NCBI GenBank assembly: GCA_009760885.1
Contig: CM019701.1
Coordinates: 19,894,630-19,958,629, forward strand
Reading direction: 5' to 3'
DNA from: Achatina immaculata
Lineage: Eukaryota > Mollusca > Gastropoda > Stylommatophora > Achatinidae
DNA length: 64,000 nucleotides
Shown here piece by piece: positions 55,871-64,000 of this stretch (positions are counted from its first letter, which is position 1; every line of letters starts with the position of its first letter). Both the position numbers and the translations under genes were made by a program. Below the pieces are notes generated by a model, which was not told the origin of the DNA, searched no databases, and was given only the letters and a program-made list of their open reading frames with translations.

Positions 55871-55974
55871 GAAGATGATGATGATGATTGTCGAGTAAAG
55901 ACATAATGTATGCTTATTATGAAATTGTTTGTGTGGTCTCGGGATTTTTTGTCAGTAGTATAGGAGTTAACCTC

Positions 55975-56120
55975 TGAAAACAACACAGAAGACAACATAG
56001 AAGAGGATATAAAAGAACTTGGTGTCACCAACTGGAGAGAGAAGATTAGGAATAGAGAAGAATGGAGGCAAACTTTATCTGCAGCAATGAGCCTTAATAG
56101 CTCGGAAAGCTGAAGAAGAA
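55975..56120 (+). mobile_element. LINE-E 3' tail fragment
   Basis: The plus strand reads ENNTEDNIEEDIKELGVTNW, REKIRNREEWRQTLSAAMSL and NSSES before a stop and an (AGA)n-like tail. Matches 23681-24110 (minus). Confidence 0.85.
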
Positions 56121-56218
56121 GAAGTATAAGAGTTAACAGCTGATCCATCATTACATATCCATTTATCTTTTAATTTCACTTTCTCGTATCTTTACATCTG
56201 TACCTACCTCGCCCATAC

Positions 56219-56355
56219 CTAGTGTGTCATTGTACTGACTGTGGCCGTGTATGGCAGCGAATCCTGGGTTCCCATTCGAGGATGTGTAATAATTGGTCGT
56301 GCCTTGCTCGTAAATTCTCACAGCAATAAAACCTGAATCTCCTTCAGCCCTGATT
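56219..56355 (-). CDS. Candidate internal exon of an unidentified host gene
   Basis: On the minus strand, acceptor TTTTGTCCATTCAG ends at 56356 and donor GTATGG begins at 56218. The 137-bp exon is open and starts and ends with one partial-codon base, which fits 45 whole codons. The product is polar: RAEGDSGFIAVRIYEQGTT, then YYTSSNGNPGFAAIHGHSQ and YNDTL. It lacks similarity to any repeat in the window, but the acceptor lies at the edge of the 20-bp array at 56357-56445. Tyrosine/asparagine-rich composition recalls cytoplasmic tails, as does the candidate at 557-770; a shared gene is only a guess. Confidence 0.42.
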
Positions 56356-56356
56356 C

Positions 56357-56445
56357 TGAATGGACAAAAATATCGATGAATGGACAAACATATCGATGAA
56401 TGGACAAACATATCGATGAATGGACAAACATATCGATGAATGCGC
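56357..56445. repeat. 20-bp tandem repeat
   Basis: Four and a half copies of TGAATGGACAAACATATCGA, differing at one position. Confidence 0.95.
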
Positions 56446-56759
56446 TGCTGTGGCACTAAAAAACTACTTCTTGGTGTTTCTTCTTATTCCTTTTATCCGT
56501 TCTAAGGAAAGCTAATTGTAACAGTCACCAGATTTATTTGTCTCTTTCCCGACTATATTCTTATATATTTGCATCTCTGTTGTTCTTTTGCTCTTTCGCA
56601 TTCAACATTTTCATGTGCTGAAATATATCATTATACGAAGCAAAGTGCCGAGCCCTATCAAGACGTCTGTTTGACCCCTCAAACACTGAAAGGGAAACGA
56701 AGAAATGGAGAAAAGGTTCGGCCGTCAGTGACGATGTCCGATAACGCATTCAGTGATCC

Positions 56760-57075
56760 ATAGCTGACACGCCAGCGTCAGGGCAGGCCAACTATAGCCG
56801 ACCAAGACCCTGTCCCGTCTCTCCGCTGGTACTCCCCAGTAACAGGTCTAGCCTGGCTATCATGGCAGGGATAGCCATAGTTCCCCCTGGTGGTGGAGCC
56901 TGCTAAAAAGCGTTGTACATTCCCATGCTTTTTTAGCTCCAGCCAGGAACTGATAAAAACTTAGCGACCATACCCCTCTCCCAATCCGACACCATGCTGT
57001 GTCTCAACACCTTTAACAGCATCGATTACAAGGAACACCAGCTCCTACTTCCAGGGAGATAGAAGAAGAAGAGAG
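56760..57075 (+). repeat. Dispersed repeat Rep-1, longest copy
   Basis: Blocks in order: GCCGACCAAGACCCTGTCCC, GGTACTCCCCAGTAACAGGT, GGTGGAGCCTGCTAAAAAGC, CATGCTGTGTCTCAACACCT, then a purine-rich end and (GAT)n at about 57093-57140. The (GAT)n end suggests a retrotransposon tail. Other copies at 1-140 (minus) and 5130-5400 (plus). Confidence 0.7.
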
Positions 57076-57140
57076 AAAACGAATACGAAAAAAGAAGCAA
57101 ATGATGATGATGATGATGGTGATGATAATGATGATGATGA

Positions 57141-57839
57141 TGATACCAATCGTATAAATATGCATTTGGTATAATCGCTAAAGTAAGAACTGTAGTCTCT
57201 CATGTTTTGTGATTCAAATTCGAATATCACTGCTCTGCAACTTCTACCTTACAATCTGAACCTTTCGTTAAACCAGAAAGAATTTACTCATCAAAACAAT
57301 AGTTTTTTTTCAGTGACTGTTGAAACACAACGCTCAATCACCAAAACTGCATCTACTTGCCAGTGTATTGACTGATGGCCAATCTATACTCCACGGCAAG
57401 TGAATACAGTATTTTTAATGTTGACCTGTTTGGACTGGTAAGTATTGCCTTTGTATCTTATGATCTTCAAATGAGAGATAACCAAATCTGCAAGCCAAAA
57501 TAAGATTCAGCCAAAGGGCATCAACATCCGCAGACCAATCAAAAGAACAAGGTGTTGTTGGACAGGCTTTCGTTCTACTTCAAACGGTGGCCTTCACTTT
57601 GGCCTGTTGATGGTCACGCCTTGTTGAATTCTTACTTTTCTCCGCTCTTTGTCAGGTGTCATTATTGCCCTCAGATACATACACTTTGCGGTTGTCTCCT
57701 GGTTGCCATTTCTTTCTCTGAAATTGTTGAAGAAGGCCACAGCTGCTTTTTCAGCTCCCCACACAGTCTTTTAGAATATCGTAAAACATCGGCTTAGCAG
57801 ACAACCAGGGGAGAAGGGGTGTCCATTAATAAAGAAAGT
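57141..57839. other. Unassigned stretch
   Basis: No repeat recognised. The 81-codon plus frame at 57552-57797 has no motif or splice context. Confidence 0.3.
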
Positions 57840-58140
57840 TTCTTTCAATTATTAGTTTAGCTGAGTTAATTAGTTAGTTCTTAGTTAATTAATTAATTAC
57901 TTAGTTAGTTTCCTTAGTTAATTAGTTCGTTTTTTTTAGTTAGTTTATTTGTTTGTTTGTTTGTTTCGTTTAGTGCCAGTTAGTAAGTTAGTTTAGTTTA
58001 GTTTAGCCAGTTAGTTTAGTTTAGTTTAAGTAGTTTAGTTAATTTAGTTAGCTCTTGTTGGTTTCATTTAGTTAGTTGGTTAGTTAGTTAGTTAGCTAGT
58101 TAGTTATTTAGTTAGTTGGTTAGTTAGTTAGTTAGCTAGC

Positions 58141-58175
<35 letters not shown>

Positions 58176-58180
58176 CTAGC

Positions 58181-58211
<31 letters not shown>

Positions 58212-58506
58212 CTAGTTAGTTAGCTAGTTAGTTAGTTAGCTAGTTAGTTAGTTAGCTAGTTAGTTAGTTAGCTAGTTAGTTAGTTAGCTAGTTATTTAGT
58301 TAGCTAGTTAGTTAGTTAGTTAGCTAGTTAGCTAGTTATTTAGTTAGCTAGTTAGTTAGTTAGTTAGTTAGCTAGCTAGTTATTTAGTTAGTTGGTTAGT
58401 TAGCTAGTTAGTTAGTTAGTTAGCTAGTTAGTTATTTAGTTAGCTAGTTATTTAGTTAGTTAGTTAGCTAGTTAGTTAGTTAGTTAGCTAGTTAGTTAGT
58501 TAGCTA
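57840..58506. repeat. (TTAG)n-like tetranucleotide block, 0.67 kb
   Basis: Begins as diverged TTAGTTAATTAG sequence and becomes nearly pure TTAG repeats after about 58075. Interspersed GCTAGC variants create many CTAG palindromes. It ends abruptly at GGAAGGAAGG. Confidence 0.96.
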
Positions 58507-59023
58507 GGAAGGAAGGAATGACCATCATCCATGCACTCTGCACACATCCATAGATGTCCCAGCCTCCTCTTCAGCATCTTCTTCAACATGCACTAAATGA
58601 TTACACCTTTTCTTGCTGGCTGTTGGCCATGCGCCCGAAGCTCTAGATAAATCGTTCACTTTTCGCCACCCTGAGATTTACCGTTAGAGTTTACTGTAAA
58701 CTGAAGAACTGTCATTTCTGATTAACCGCTGCAGCAGTTTATTTTAAATGTATCAAACTGGTGCCTTTTCCGTCAGCAGGCTTGTTCTCAATCTGTCCAG
58801 GATTACGCGCAGATGTCCTCAGTAGATGCTGGAAGTTGTCATCCTGCGTGTAGTGTGTTGACGCTCTGCGTTCGTTTTTCTTCTGTGGTATCTGTGTGTG
58901 GCTGGCCAGGCTCCAGTGCAATGTAAGGTAGGCTGCTGAGTAACGTGTGAGCTTACCTTGTCCCCGAGAAGGCCAGAGTTACCGATGACAGAACTTCAAG
59001 GTTAGAATAGAAAGAGAACGTGT
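58507..59023. other. Unassigned stretch with donor-like site
   Basis: Overlapping minus-strand frames of about 60 codons lie at 58739-58990. GACAAG/GTAAGC at 58951-58962 (minus) is donor-like, but the arrangement does not give a consistent exon. Confidence 0.3.
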
Positions 59024-59147
59024 TAGTAATCTAGAATTTAAAATTCTGTGCACTAAATTCTGTCGCGCCAGGCTTTTATAATAAGTGATTGTAAAGTAAG
59101 TGCATATTCCAATTAATTATGTATTATTAAATCTATGCACAAATAGT
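59024..59147. repeat. Dispersed repeat Rep-3, copy 1
   Basis: Shares TCTAGAATTTAAAATTCTGT, GCACTAAATTCTG, GTAAGTGCATATT and AATTATGTATTATTAAATCT with 60489-60617 at high identity. Short inverted TTTAAA-type sequence lies at the start. Class unknown. Confidence 0.85.
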
Positions 59148-59339
59148 TGTATTTATCAATAAGTGCACTGCAATTATTATACGAAAGTAGGAGAAACAAA
59201 CCTGTGTTAATTAATGAAATTATAGAGATAAGTTATTATTGGTTATATTGTTTTATAATATTGCGAGATTACATCTGCTTGATGGAAAGCCCTGTAGACC
59301 TTTCTAAACACTTGCCTAAGGAAGATCACTCAGATTAGA

Positions 59340-59660
59340 TGGCCTGATACCACCAGCAATGGAGAGCTATGGCACTCAGCGAACCAACCATAGTGAAATA
59401 AACGATAATGAAAAGACGTTACAGATGGCCTTCCAAAGCCTACCACAAATATAACCAGACAAGCTTTCGCCTTTAATCACTATGGAAAACGGAAACAAGG
59501 AAGGCATAGAAACATCTGAAAGAGGGGTCTTGAAGCAGAGATAAAAAAGATCGACTACACCTAGATAGAAGAAACAGCCCAGGATAGAACTGGAGAGCCT
59601 ATACCCCAGATAAGGGTAAAGAATACGAGGAAGGAAGAAGGAATGAAAAACAATATAGAA
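59340..59660 (+). mobile_element. LINE-L 3' tail fragment
   Basis: The plus strand reads KQGRHRNI, a stop, KRGLEAEIKKIDYT, then IEETAQDRTGEPIP, matching the general LINE tail pattern R-GRPK..W...LE.E.K.....W.E....AQDR..WR. Heavily mutated. Confidence 0.6.
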
Positions 59661-59694
59661 AACTTGTAATAAATTTCAATAACAAATAAACAAG

Positions 59695-59697
59695 TAA

Positions 59698-59744
<47 letters not shown>
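59695..59744. repeat. (AGT)n microsatellite
   Basis: About 16 copies of a pure trinucleotide. Confidence 0.96.
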
Positions 59745-59956
59745 CAACTACAGAAATAATGGTTTAAAAAGTAGCAACGGAGCTAGCTAGTTACTCGACA
59801 GATCATCCTCACTGCATATCAGGCAAATAGTCCATAGGTAGATGCCCTCCTCAGTATCTCCCCCAGCGTGCAAGAACTAACGACACCAGTTCTTTATTGG
59901 CTCATCAGTCTTCTTTGGCTCCCTATATAGCGTTCCTTTCTGGCCACAGCTCGATC

Positions 59957-60087
59957 GACATTGTGCTCATCCATAGTCTCAGATGGACATTGTGCTCATC
60001 CATAGTCTCAGATGGACATTGTGCTCATCCATAGTCTCAGATGGACATTGTGCTCATCCACAGTCTCAGATGGACACTGTGGTCAAG
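59957..60087. repeat. 29-bp minisatellite
   Basis: Four and a half copies of a 29-bp unit with core TTGTGCTCATCCATAGTCTC and AGATGGACA. Confidence 0.94.
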
Positions 60088-60488
60088 TGATCTGTCCATG
60101 GTCTCAGACTGACAGTCTTTGTCGGAATTCCTAATTAGGCCAAGCTCCTTACGAGCATTTAGATTATCAGCTCTGCCCATCACTCGTCCATACCAGCAAG
60201 CCAGTCCGATCGCTCGTTACCTACTGTTAGTACTCCCATGAGTCCTGGCATAAAGATAAAACAGATCTTCTTTACCCTACACCCCAGAGACTCCAACCAC
60301 TCCTTTCGAACCCAGCCCGACTAGATCTTCCTGAGCACAGTCATTGAATCACGGAGAACACATTCTCCGGGTGAAGGCCTTAGTTATTGCCTTAGTGACT
60401 GCCATGACCTCCATAATCAGACTGATTATAGTCGAAGAAAGAGCACCACTTTCATCCTTCACTCGAAGGTGAAGCAATGGAGATAGTA
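60088..60488. other. Unassigned stretch
   Basis: The plus strand contains CATAGTCTC-type remnants of the preceding array near 60095. The rest may be decayed LINE DNA in minus orientation, but no frame is readable. Confidence 0.3.
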
Positions 60489-60615
60489 TGGTAATACTAA
60501 TCTAGAATTTAAAATTCTGTGCACTAAATTCTGCCGCGCCAGCCTTTTATAATATGTGATTGTTAAGTAAGTGCATATTGCAATTAATTATGTATTATTA
60601 AATCTATGCACAAAC

Positions 60616-60617
<2 letters not shown>
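60489..60617. repeat. Dispersed repeat Rep-3, copy 2
   Basis: Same orientation as copy 1 and about 95 percent alike by eye. It is followed directly by (AGT)n, where copy 1 continues into unique sequence. Confidence 0.85.

Positions 60618-60677
<60 letters not shown>
60615..60677. repeat. (AGT)n microsatellite
   Basis: About 20 copies of a pure trinucleotide directly after Rep-3 copy 2 and before Rep-4 copy 1. Confidence 0.96.
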
Positions 60678-60683
60678 ATACTT

Positions 60684-60770
60684 AGTAGCACTAACTACTT
60701 TCACCACAGACTATCACTAACAATTCCTCTTTAGAAAAATAAATCAGCTCACAAAAAGTGGACTACAGTG
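60684..60770. repeat. Dispersed repeat Rep-4, copy 1
   Basis: Shares TACTTAGTAGCACTAACTAC, CCACAGACTATCACTAACAA and CACAAAAAGTGG with 63287-63380. In this copy it follows (AGT)n. Confidence 0.85.
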
Positions 60771-60829
60771 GTAATGTTTATTCCATAATACAGCAGTAAT
60801 GATAACATTATTGCGATACTAGCAGAGAT

Positions 60830-61141
60830 TTATTTTAGAAATGCAGATGAAACCACTGACAGCAATTATTGAGGAAAGACACTGGCGATGTGCTCGGAAT
60901 GACTGACAACTCACTACCAAAAATAGCACTAAGATGGACACCACAGGGGAAAAGAAGTAAGAGACGTGGAGAAGAACAACAGAGAGGATGCTGAACAATA
61001 GAGGGCCCACCAGGGCAAGAGCAGAAAAAAAGGCAAAGGACAAGCATTTGTTGAAAACCCTTGCGGAAGCCCCATGTGCCCCGGGCACTTAAGGTTCAGA
61101 GAGATAGAGATAGAGAGAGAGAGATAGAGATAGAGAGAGAG
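60830..61141 (+). mobile_element. LINE-B 3' tail fragment with (GA)n tail
   Basis: The plus strand reads LEMQMKPLTAIIEERHWR, then MTDNSLPKIALRWTPQG, RRGEEQQRGC and RAEKKAKDK, ending CCCCGGGCACTTAAGGTTCA and (GA/GATA)n. Same family as 24616-24945. Confidence 0.88.
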
Positions 61142-61225
61142 CAGAGATTTTAGGATAAAATAATGAATGAAAAGGGTGAATGCAAAAAAAAAAATCCCCA
61201 TTAGCCTGTCATGCTATACTGGCAC

Positions 61226-61530
61226 TTGGTAAAAGTAAAAGGTAAAATCCCCGTTTTCATGCCATTAAGACATATTGGAGATACTTTGTTAGACCTTTAT
61301 TTCCACGACCTTTGACACATGAAAAAGTGACGTGGTAAGTATCACGATTGGCCGCATTTACCTTCCAAGGCTTCTCTGGTACTCTCTTATAGAGGCTGGG
61401 TGGACTCCGTGGCCTTTTGGTGTGCTGGTACCAGGAAAAAAATCACCACAGCTGGAACTTGAATCCAGTACCACGGGATTAGCAGATCGAGCGCCTAACT
61501 TTTTCAGCCAGTCGGTTTTAGCCAGTTGGT
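61226..61530 (-). mobile_element. tRNA-derived SINE-1, minus copy
   Basis: On the minus strand: A-box-like GACTGGCTGAAAAAGTTAGG, B-box-like GGATTCAAGTTCC, then CTGGTACCAGCAC and a body with AGAGAAGCCTTGGAAGGTAA and CGTGATACTTACCACGTCAC, ending GGGGATTTTACCTTTTACTT. An older copy than 15630-15925. Confidence 0.82.
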
Positions 61531-61547
61531 TTTAGTGCCTATAGTTT

Positions 61548-61732
61548 CCTTAGCCTGTTGGAGAACTGGAGGGTCAGCATCATGCCTGACCGCCTTACCT
61601 TCCCAAGCTCCAGAAGAGCAGCCTAGAACCCATTTCTACAGTTGAGTGTCTAATGCGTCTCCGGCAGATTTGGACCACGGACCTCCGCAGGAGAGACGAG
61701 CGCACTGACCACTACGCCACAGAAGCCCCTAA
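61548..61732 (-). mobile_element. tRNA-derived SINE-2, minus copy
   Basis: On the minus strand: A-box-like TGTGGCGTAGTGGTCAGTGC, B-box-like GGTCCAAATCTGCC, then GTAGAAATGGGTTCTAGG and AAGGCGGTCAGGCATGATGC. Lies next to SINE-1 in the same orientation. Confidence 0.8.
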
Positions 61733-62123
61733 AATGAGCACGAGAAACATCTAGAATCAGCAGACACGGCTATATCAAACGAATTAATGAAAGAGTTTTT
61801 GTCAGGGATTTATGCATCGCGAAGACTTGACAAGGAAGGGAAATAATCATTCTCTACTCGCAGTTTTCCTGCCCTTGTAGCACGGTATATTTCATTTGCA
61901 ATAAAACGAATAGGAAATAGTTTTATTCAAATTGCAAAGGACTTTCTTTACAACACGAGTGCCTGTAATTTCAGATAAACGAGAGACCAGTAACGTGGTA
62001 ACTTCGGTTAGTCATGCGAGAGTATGTGCAGCTTATACAAAAATCCCCAGAGTGATTAAGAGATACAGATGGAGTTTATTAAAATACCTGTCTGCTTGTA
62101 TCTACTTTTTTAACAATGGTAGC
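61733..62123. other. Unassigned stretch
   Basis: No repeat recognised; the plus-strand 92-codon frame is mainly a run-in to LINE-C. Confidence 0.3.
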
Positions 62124-62452
62124 ATGTTGCGAATCCCCTGGACAGCAAAAATAACTAATGAAGAATGTAGGAGAAGAGCTGGAGAGACAAAAAACTTTGT
62201 CAAAAGATAAGAGAGAGACAATGTACTTTCATAGGACATGCAATGAGAAGAGGGGGCATTGAAAATATTATAAGAACAGGAAAAATAGAAGGAAGAAGAT
62301 CAAGAGGAAGACCAAGAGAAATTATACTGGACAGTCTGACGGGATGGTGTGAGAGGAGATCACCAACTGAACTGATGGCCTGCATGAAGGATCGGGTACT
62401 CTGGAGAAGCATAATAGCCAACGCCAGTCGGCACGGCACCTGATGATGATGA
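62124..62452 (+). mobile_element. LINE-C 3' tail fragment
   Basis: Starts at MLRIPWTAKITNEEC codons. A frameshift near 62205 separates it from RRSRGRPREIILDSLTGW and the end NASRHGT, then an (ATG)n tail. Very similar to 2290-2620. Confidence 0.92.
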
Positions 62453-62689
62453 TGAGCATATTTCTGTAATATATTAATTGAATTTTACTGTTCTGTTTTG
62501 ATAGAATGTAAACTGCAATGCCCTTCTATTAAATGTAGCATATGTTTGATATTGAGACACATTATCCATAATGAAAATATTGACATGGTAAATGCCATTG
62601 GACAGGAATTCTTCACATCAAGCATATAAGTTTACTGCACAGTTTGTAAAACTGTGAACTCGTTCAGTTAATCCCAGGCACAATAGCGG

Positions 62690-62931
62690 CAGAAATAGCA
62701 ATAACACCAGTAGTGATACTGCTGCTATTATTACTACTACTATCGCTACTACTACCTCCAATTTTTCTACTACTATCGCTGCTACTAATTCTACTTTTAC
62801 TATCACTATCACGACCACTTTCACTTCTATTACTGTAATCATTACTACTACGTCTACTACTTTTCCTAATGCTATTACTACCGGTACAAGTGCTACAAAT
62901 GAAAAGATGGCCAACACTACTACTGCTGCTA

Positions 62932-62965
<34 letters not shown>

Positions 62966-63073
62966 ACTACTACTACTACTAACTACCACTACTACTATTG
63001 CTGCTACTATAACTAGCTACTACTACTACTAACTACTACTGCTACTACTACCACCATTATAATGCTACTTACT
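62690..63073. repeat. (ACT)n-like cryptic trinucleotide block
   Basis: Starts as imperfect ATTACTACTACT sequence and becomes nearly pure ACT near 62930-63065. The valine/isoleucine-rich minus frame of 99 codons is a consequence. Confidence 0.92.
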
Positions 63074-63238
63074 ACAGTAGAAGAGAGGAAGACCAAGGCG
63101 AAGATGGCTGCAAGACATCGTTGATGATCTGCAAATGGATGCATCAGCACCAGGCCATCTTGGTCACAACTGAGAGGCTTACAGGAGTGATGTTAGGGAG
63201 GCAAAGTTCCACAAGGGACATGCAAATGAGTGAATGAA
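63074..63238 (+). mobile_element. LINE-A 3' tail fragment inside the (ACT)n block
   Basis: Begins at GAAGAGAGGAAGACCAAGGC and ends GGGACATGCAAATGAGTGAA. The flanks, CTTACTACAGTA and AACTACCGTATTTACTACTG, are both trinucleotide-like, so the target duplication cannot be fixed. Confidence 0.88.
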
Positions 63239-63286
63239 CTACCGTATTTACTACTGTGTACATCCACTTTCTACTACAACGCACTA

Positions 63287-63380
63287 CCAATACTTAGTAG
63301 CATTAACTACTTTCACCACAGACTATCACTAACAATTCTTCTCTAGAATAAGAAATCAGCACACAAAAAGTGGGCTACAA
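63287..63380. repeat. Dispersed repeat Rep-4, copy 2
   Basis: Matches 60684-60770 in the same orientation. Confidence 0.85.
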
Positions 63381-63575
63381 AATCTTTGGCAAGCAACACA
63401 CACTCACACCCGAACTCCACCCAGTAACGCTAAAGAGAAAGATTCAGAGTTTATCACGCTTGAGAACTTGGTGAGTGTTATATTTCTTTCACTCCCAAAC
63501 TACTTTCCACGCACTGCAAGAATACATTTTGATGAGGAATTTTGGTAGAAAGAAATGGTTTGGGTTAGAAATGTA

Positions 63576-64000
63576 CAATCAGTCAATCAAGTGCCGTGCC
63601 GTATGACTTAGGCCATCATTTCTCTCCACAATTCCCTGTTTTTAGACTTGATTATGAGATCTGCCGGTGGCTTTTTTCCTAGCCACACTGACAGCCCATC
63701 CAGTAACTTCTTTCTCTGTCTTCCTCTGTCTCTTTTGAAATAAAGATCAATCAATCAATCAATCAATCTTCTTCCATCAGTTTTTTTCCAGTTGCCACAG
63801 TGTGTTCCAATTTTCCTTTTCTCAGAAAATGTCCTACAAATCTCTCTTTTCTGCCTCTGATCTTTGCTGTAATTTGCCTTTTAACCCCAGCCTCTCTTAA
63901 GACTTCTTCGTTGGTTTTCTTAGCTGTCCATGGTACCTTCAACAACCTTCTTATGAACCACATTTCCATGGCCTCCATTTCTCGCTGTACTCTCTTATTC
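63576..64000 (-). mobile_element. LINE-D 3' tail fragment, cut by window edge
   Basis: The minus strand reads AMEMWFIRRLLKVPWTAKKT, REAGVKRQITAKIRGRKE and FVGHFLRKGKLEHTVATGK. An insertion of about 45 bp at 63735-63765 with TCAATCAATCAATCAATC interrupts it; its sequence is that of a LINE-D-type (GATT)n tail, which suggests that a second tail landed inside. The start of the element lies beyond 64000. Confidence 0.88.

Noticed and set aside
57840..58506. Telomeric or interstitial telomere repeat
   Set aside because: The unit is TTAG, not TTAGG or TTAGGG, and it grades into diverged flanking sequence.
58739..58993. Two-exon structure around the GACAAG/GTAAGC donor-like site
   Set aside because: The implied intron would be about 24 nt, too short, and the competing frames disagree.

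Overview
This window looks like non-coding, repeat-saturated nuclear DNA from an animal, most likely a lophotrochozoan and plausibly a gastropod mollusc. The organism call is inference. It rests on the LINE reverse-transcriptase families (3' ends coding for ...EMWFIRRML..PWT.. and ...KRGRP...), tRNA-derived SINEs, mariner/Tc1/hAT DNA transposons, a Ty3/gypsy integrase relic, AT-rich sequence and a very high load of minisatellites. There is no bacterial gene organisation, and no complete host gene can be read.

Layout. 0-8.5 kb: a candidate host exon (557-770, minus), a hAT-like non-autonomous element, several LINE tails, a 29-bp minisatellite and a LINE inserted inside another LINE. 9-12.3 kb: a 55-bp array, a Ty3/gypsy integrase relic, a 15-bp array and two decayed fragments resembling flavin monoamine oxidase. 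13.3-19.3 kb: a 1.6-kb LINE, a SINE, a Tc1-like transposon broken by a hAT MITE and a LINE, and one more LINE. 19.6-25.2 kb: minisatellites, a mariner whose 5' inverted repeat has become part of a 62-bp array, and LINE tails. 26.2-29.9 kb: a 3.7-kb satellite with a 30-bp unit. 31.4-35.5 kb: a nearly identical 1.93-kb direct duplication. 35.7-36.3 kb: a 30-bp array open in most reading frames. 36.5-44.2 kb: LINE fragments, a 40-bp array, a nested LINE pair and a candidate terminal exon (43957-44143, minus). 45.9-48.3 kb: a SINE head joined to a LINE fragment with a 357-codon open frame, then two more tails of the same LINE. 48.5-56.4 kb: LINE tails, four arrays and candidate minus-strand exons (50830-51039, 56219-56355). 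56.7-64 kb: a dispersed repeat, a 0.67-kb (TTAG)n-like block, trinucleotide repeats, SINEs and LINE tails.

The common thread is retrotransposition followed by tandem amplification. LINE subfamilies end in their own short 3' repeat (GAAT, ATG, GATT, GAGA or AAG). Several insertions keep 8-12 bp target duplications. In two places transposon sequence itself seeded a minisatellite. If the candidate exons are real, the window lies mostly in introns or intergenic DNA of one or more minus-strand genes. Coordinates of repeats and relics are approximate to about 5-20 bases unless a target duplication fixes them.
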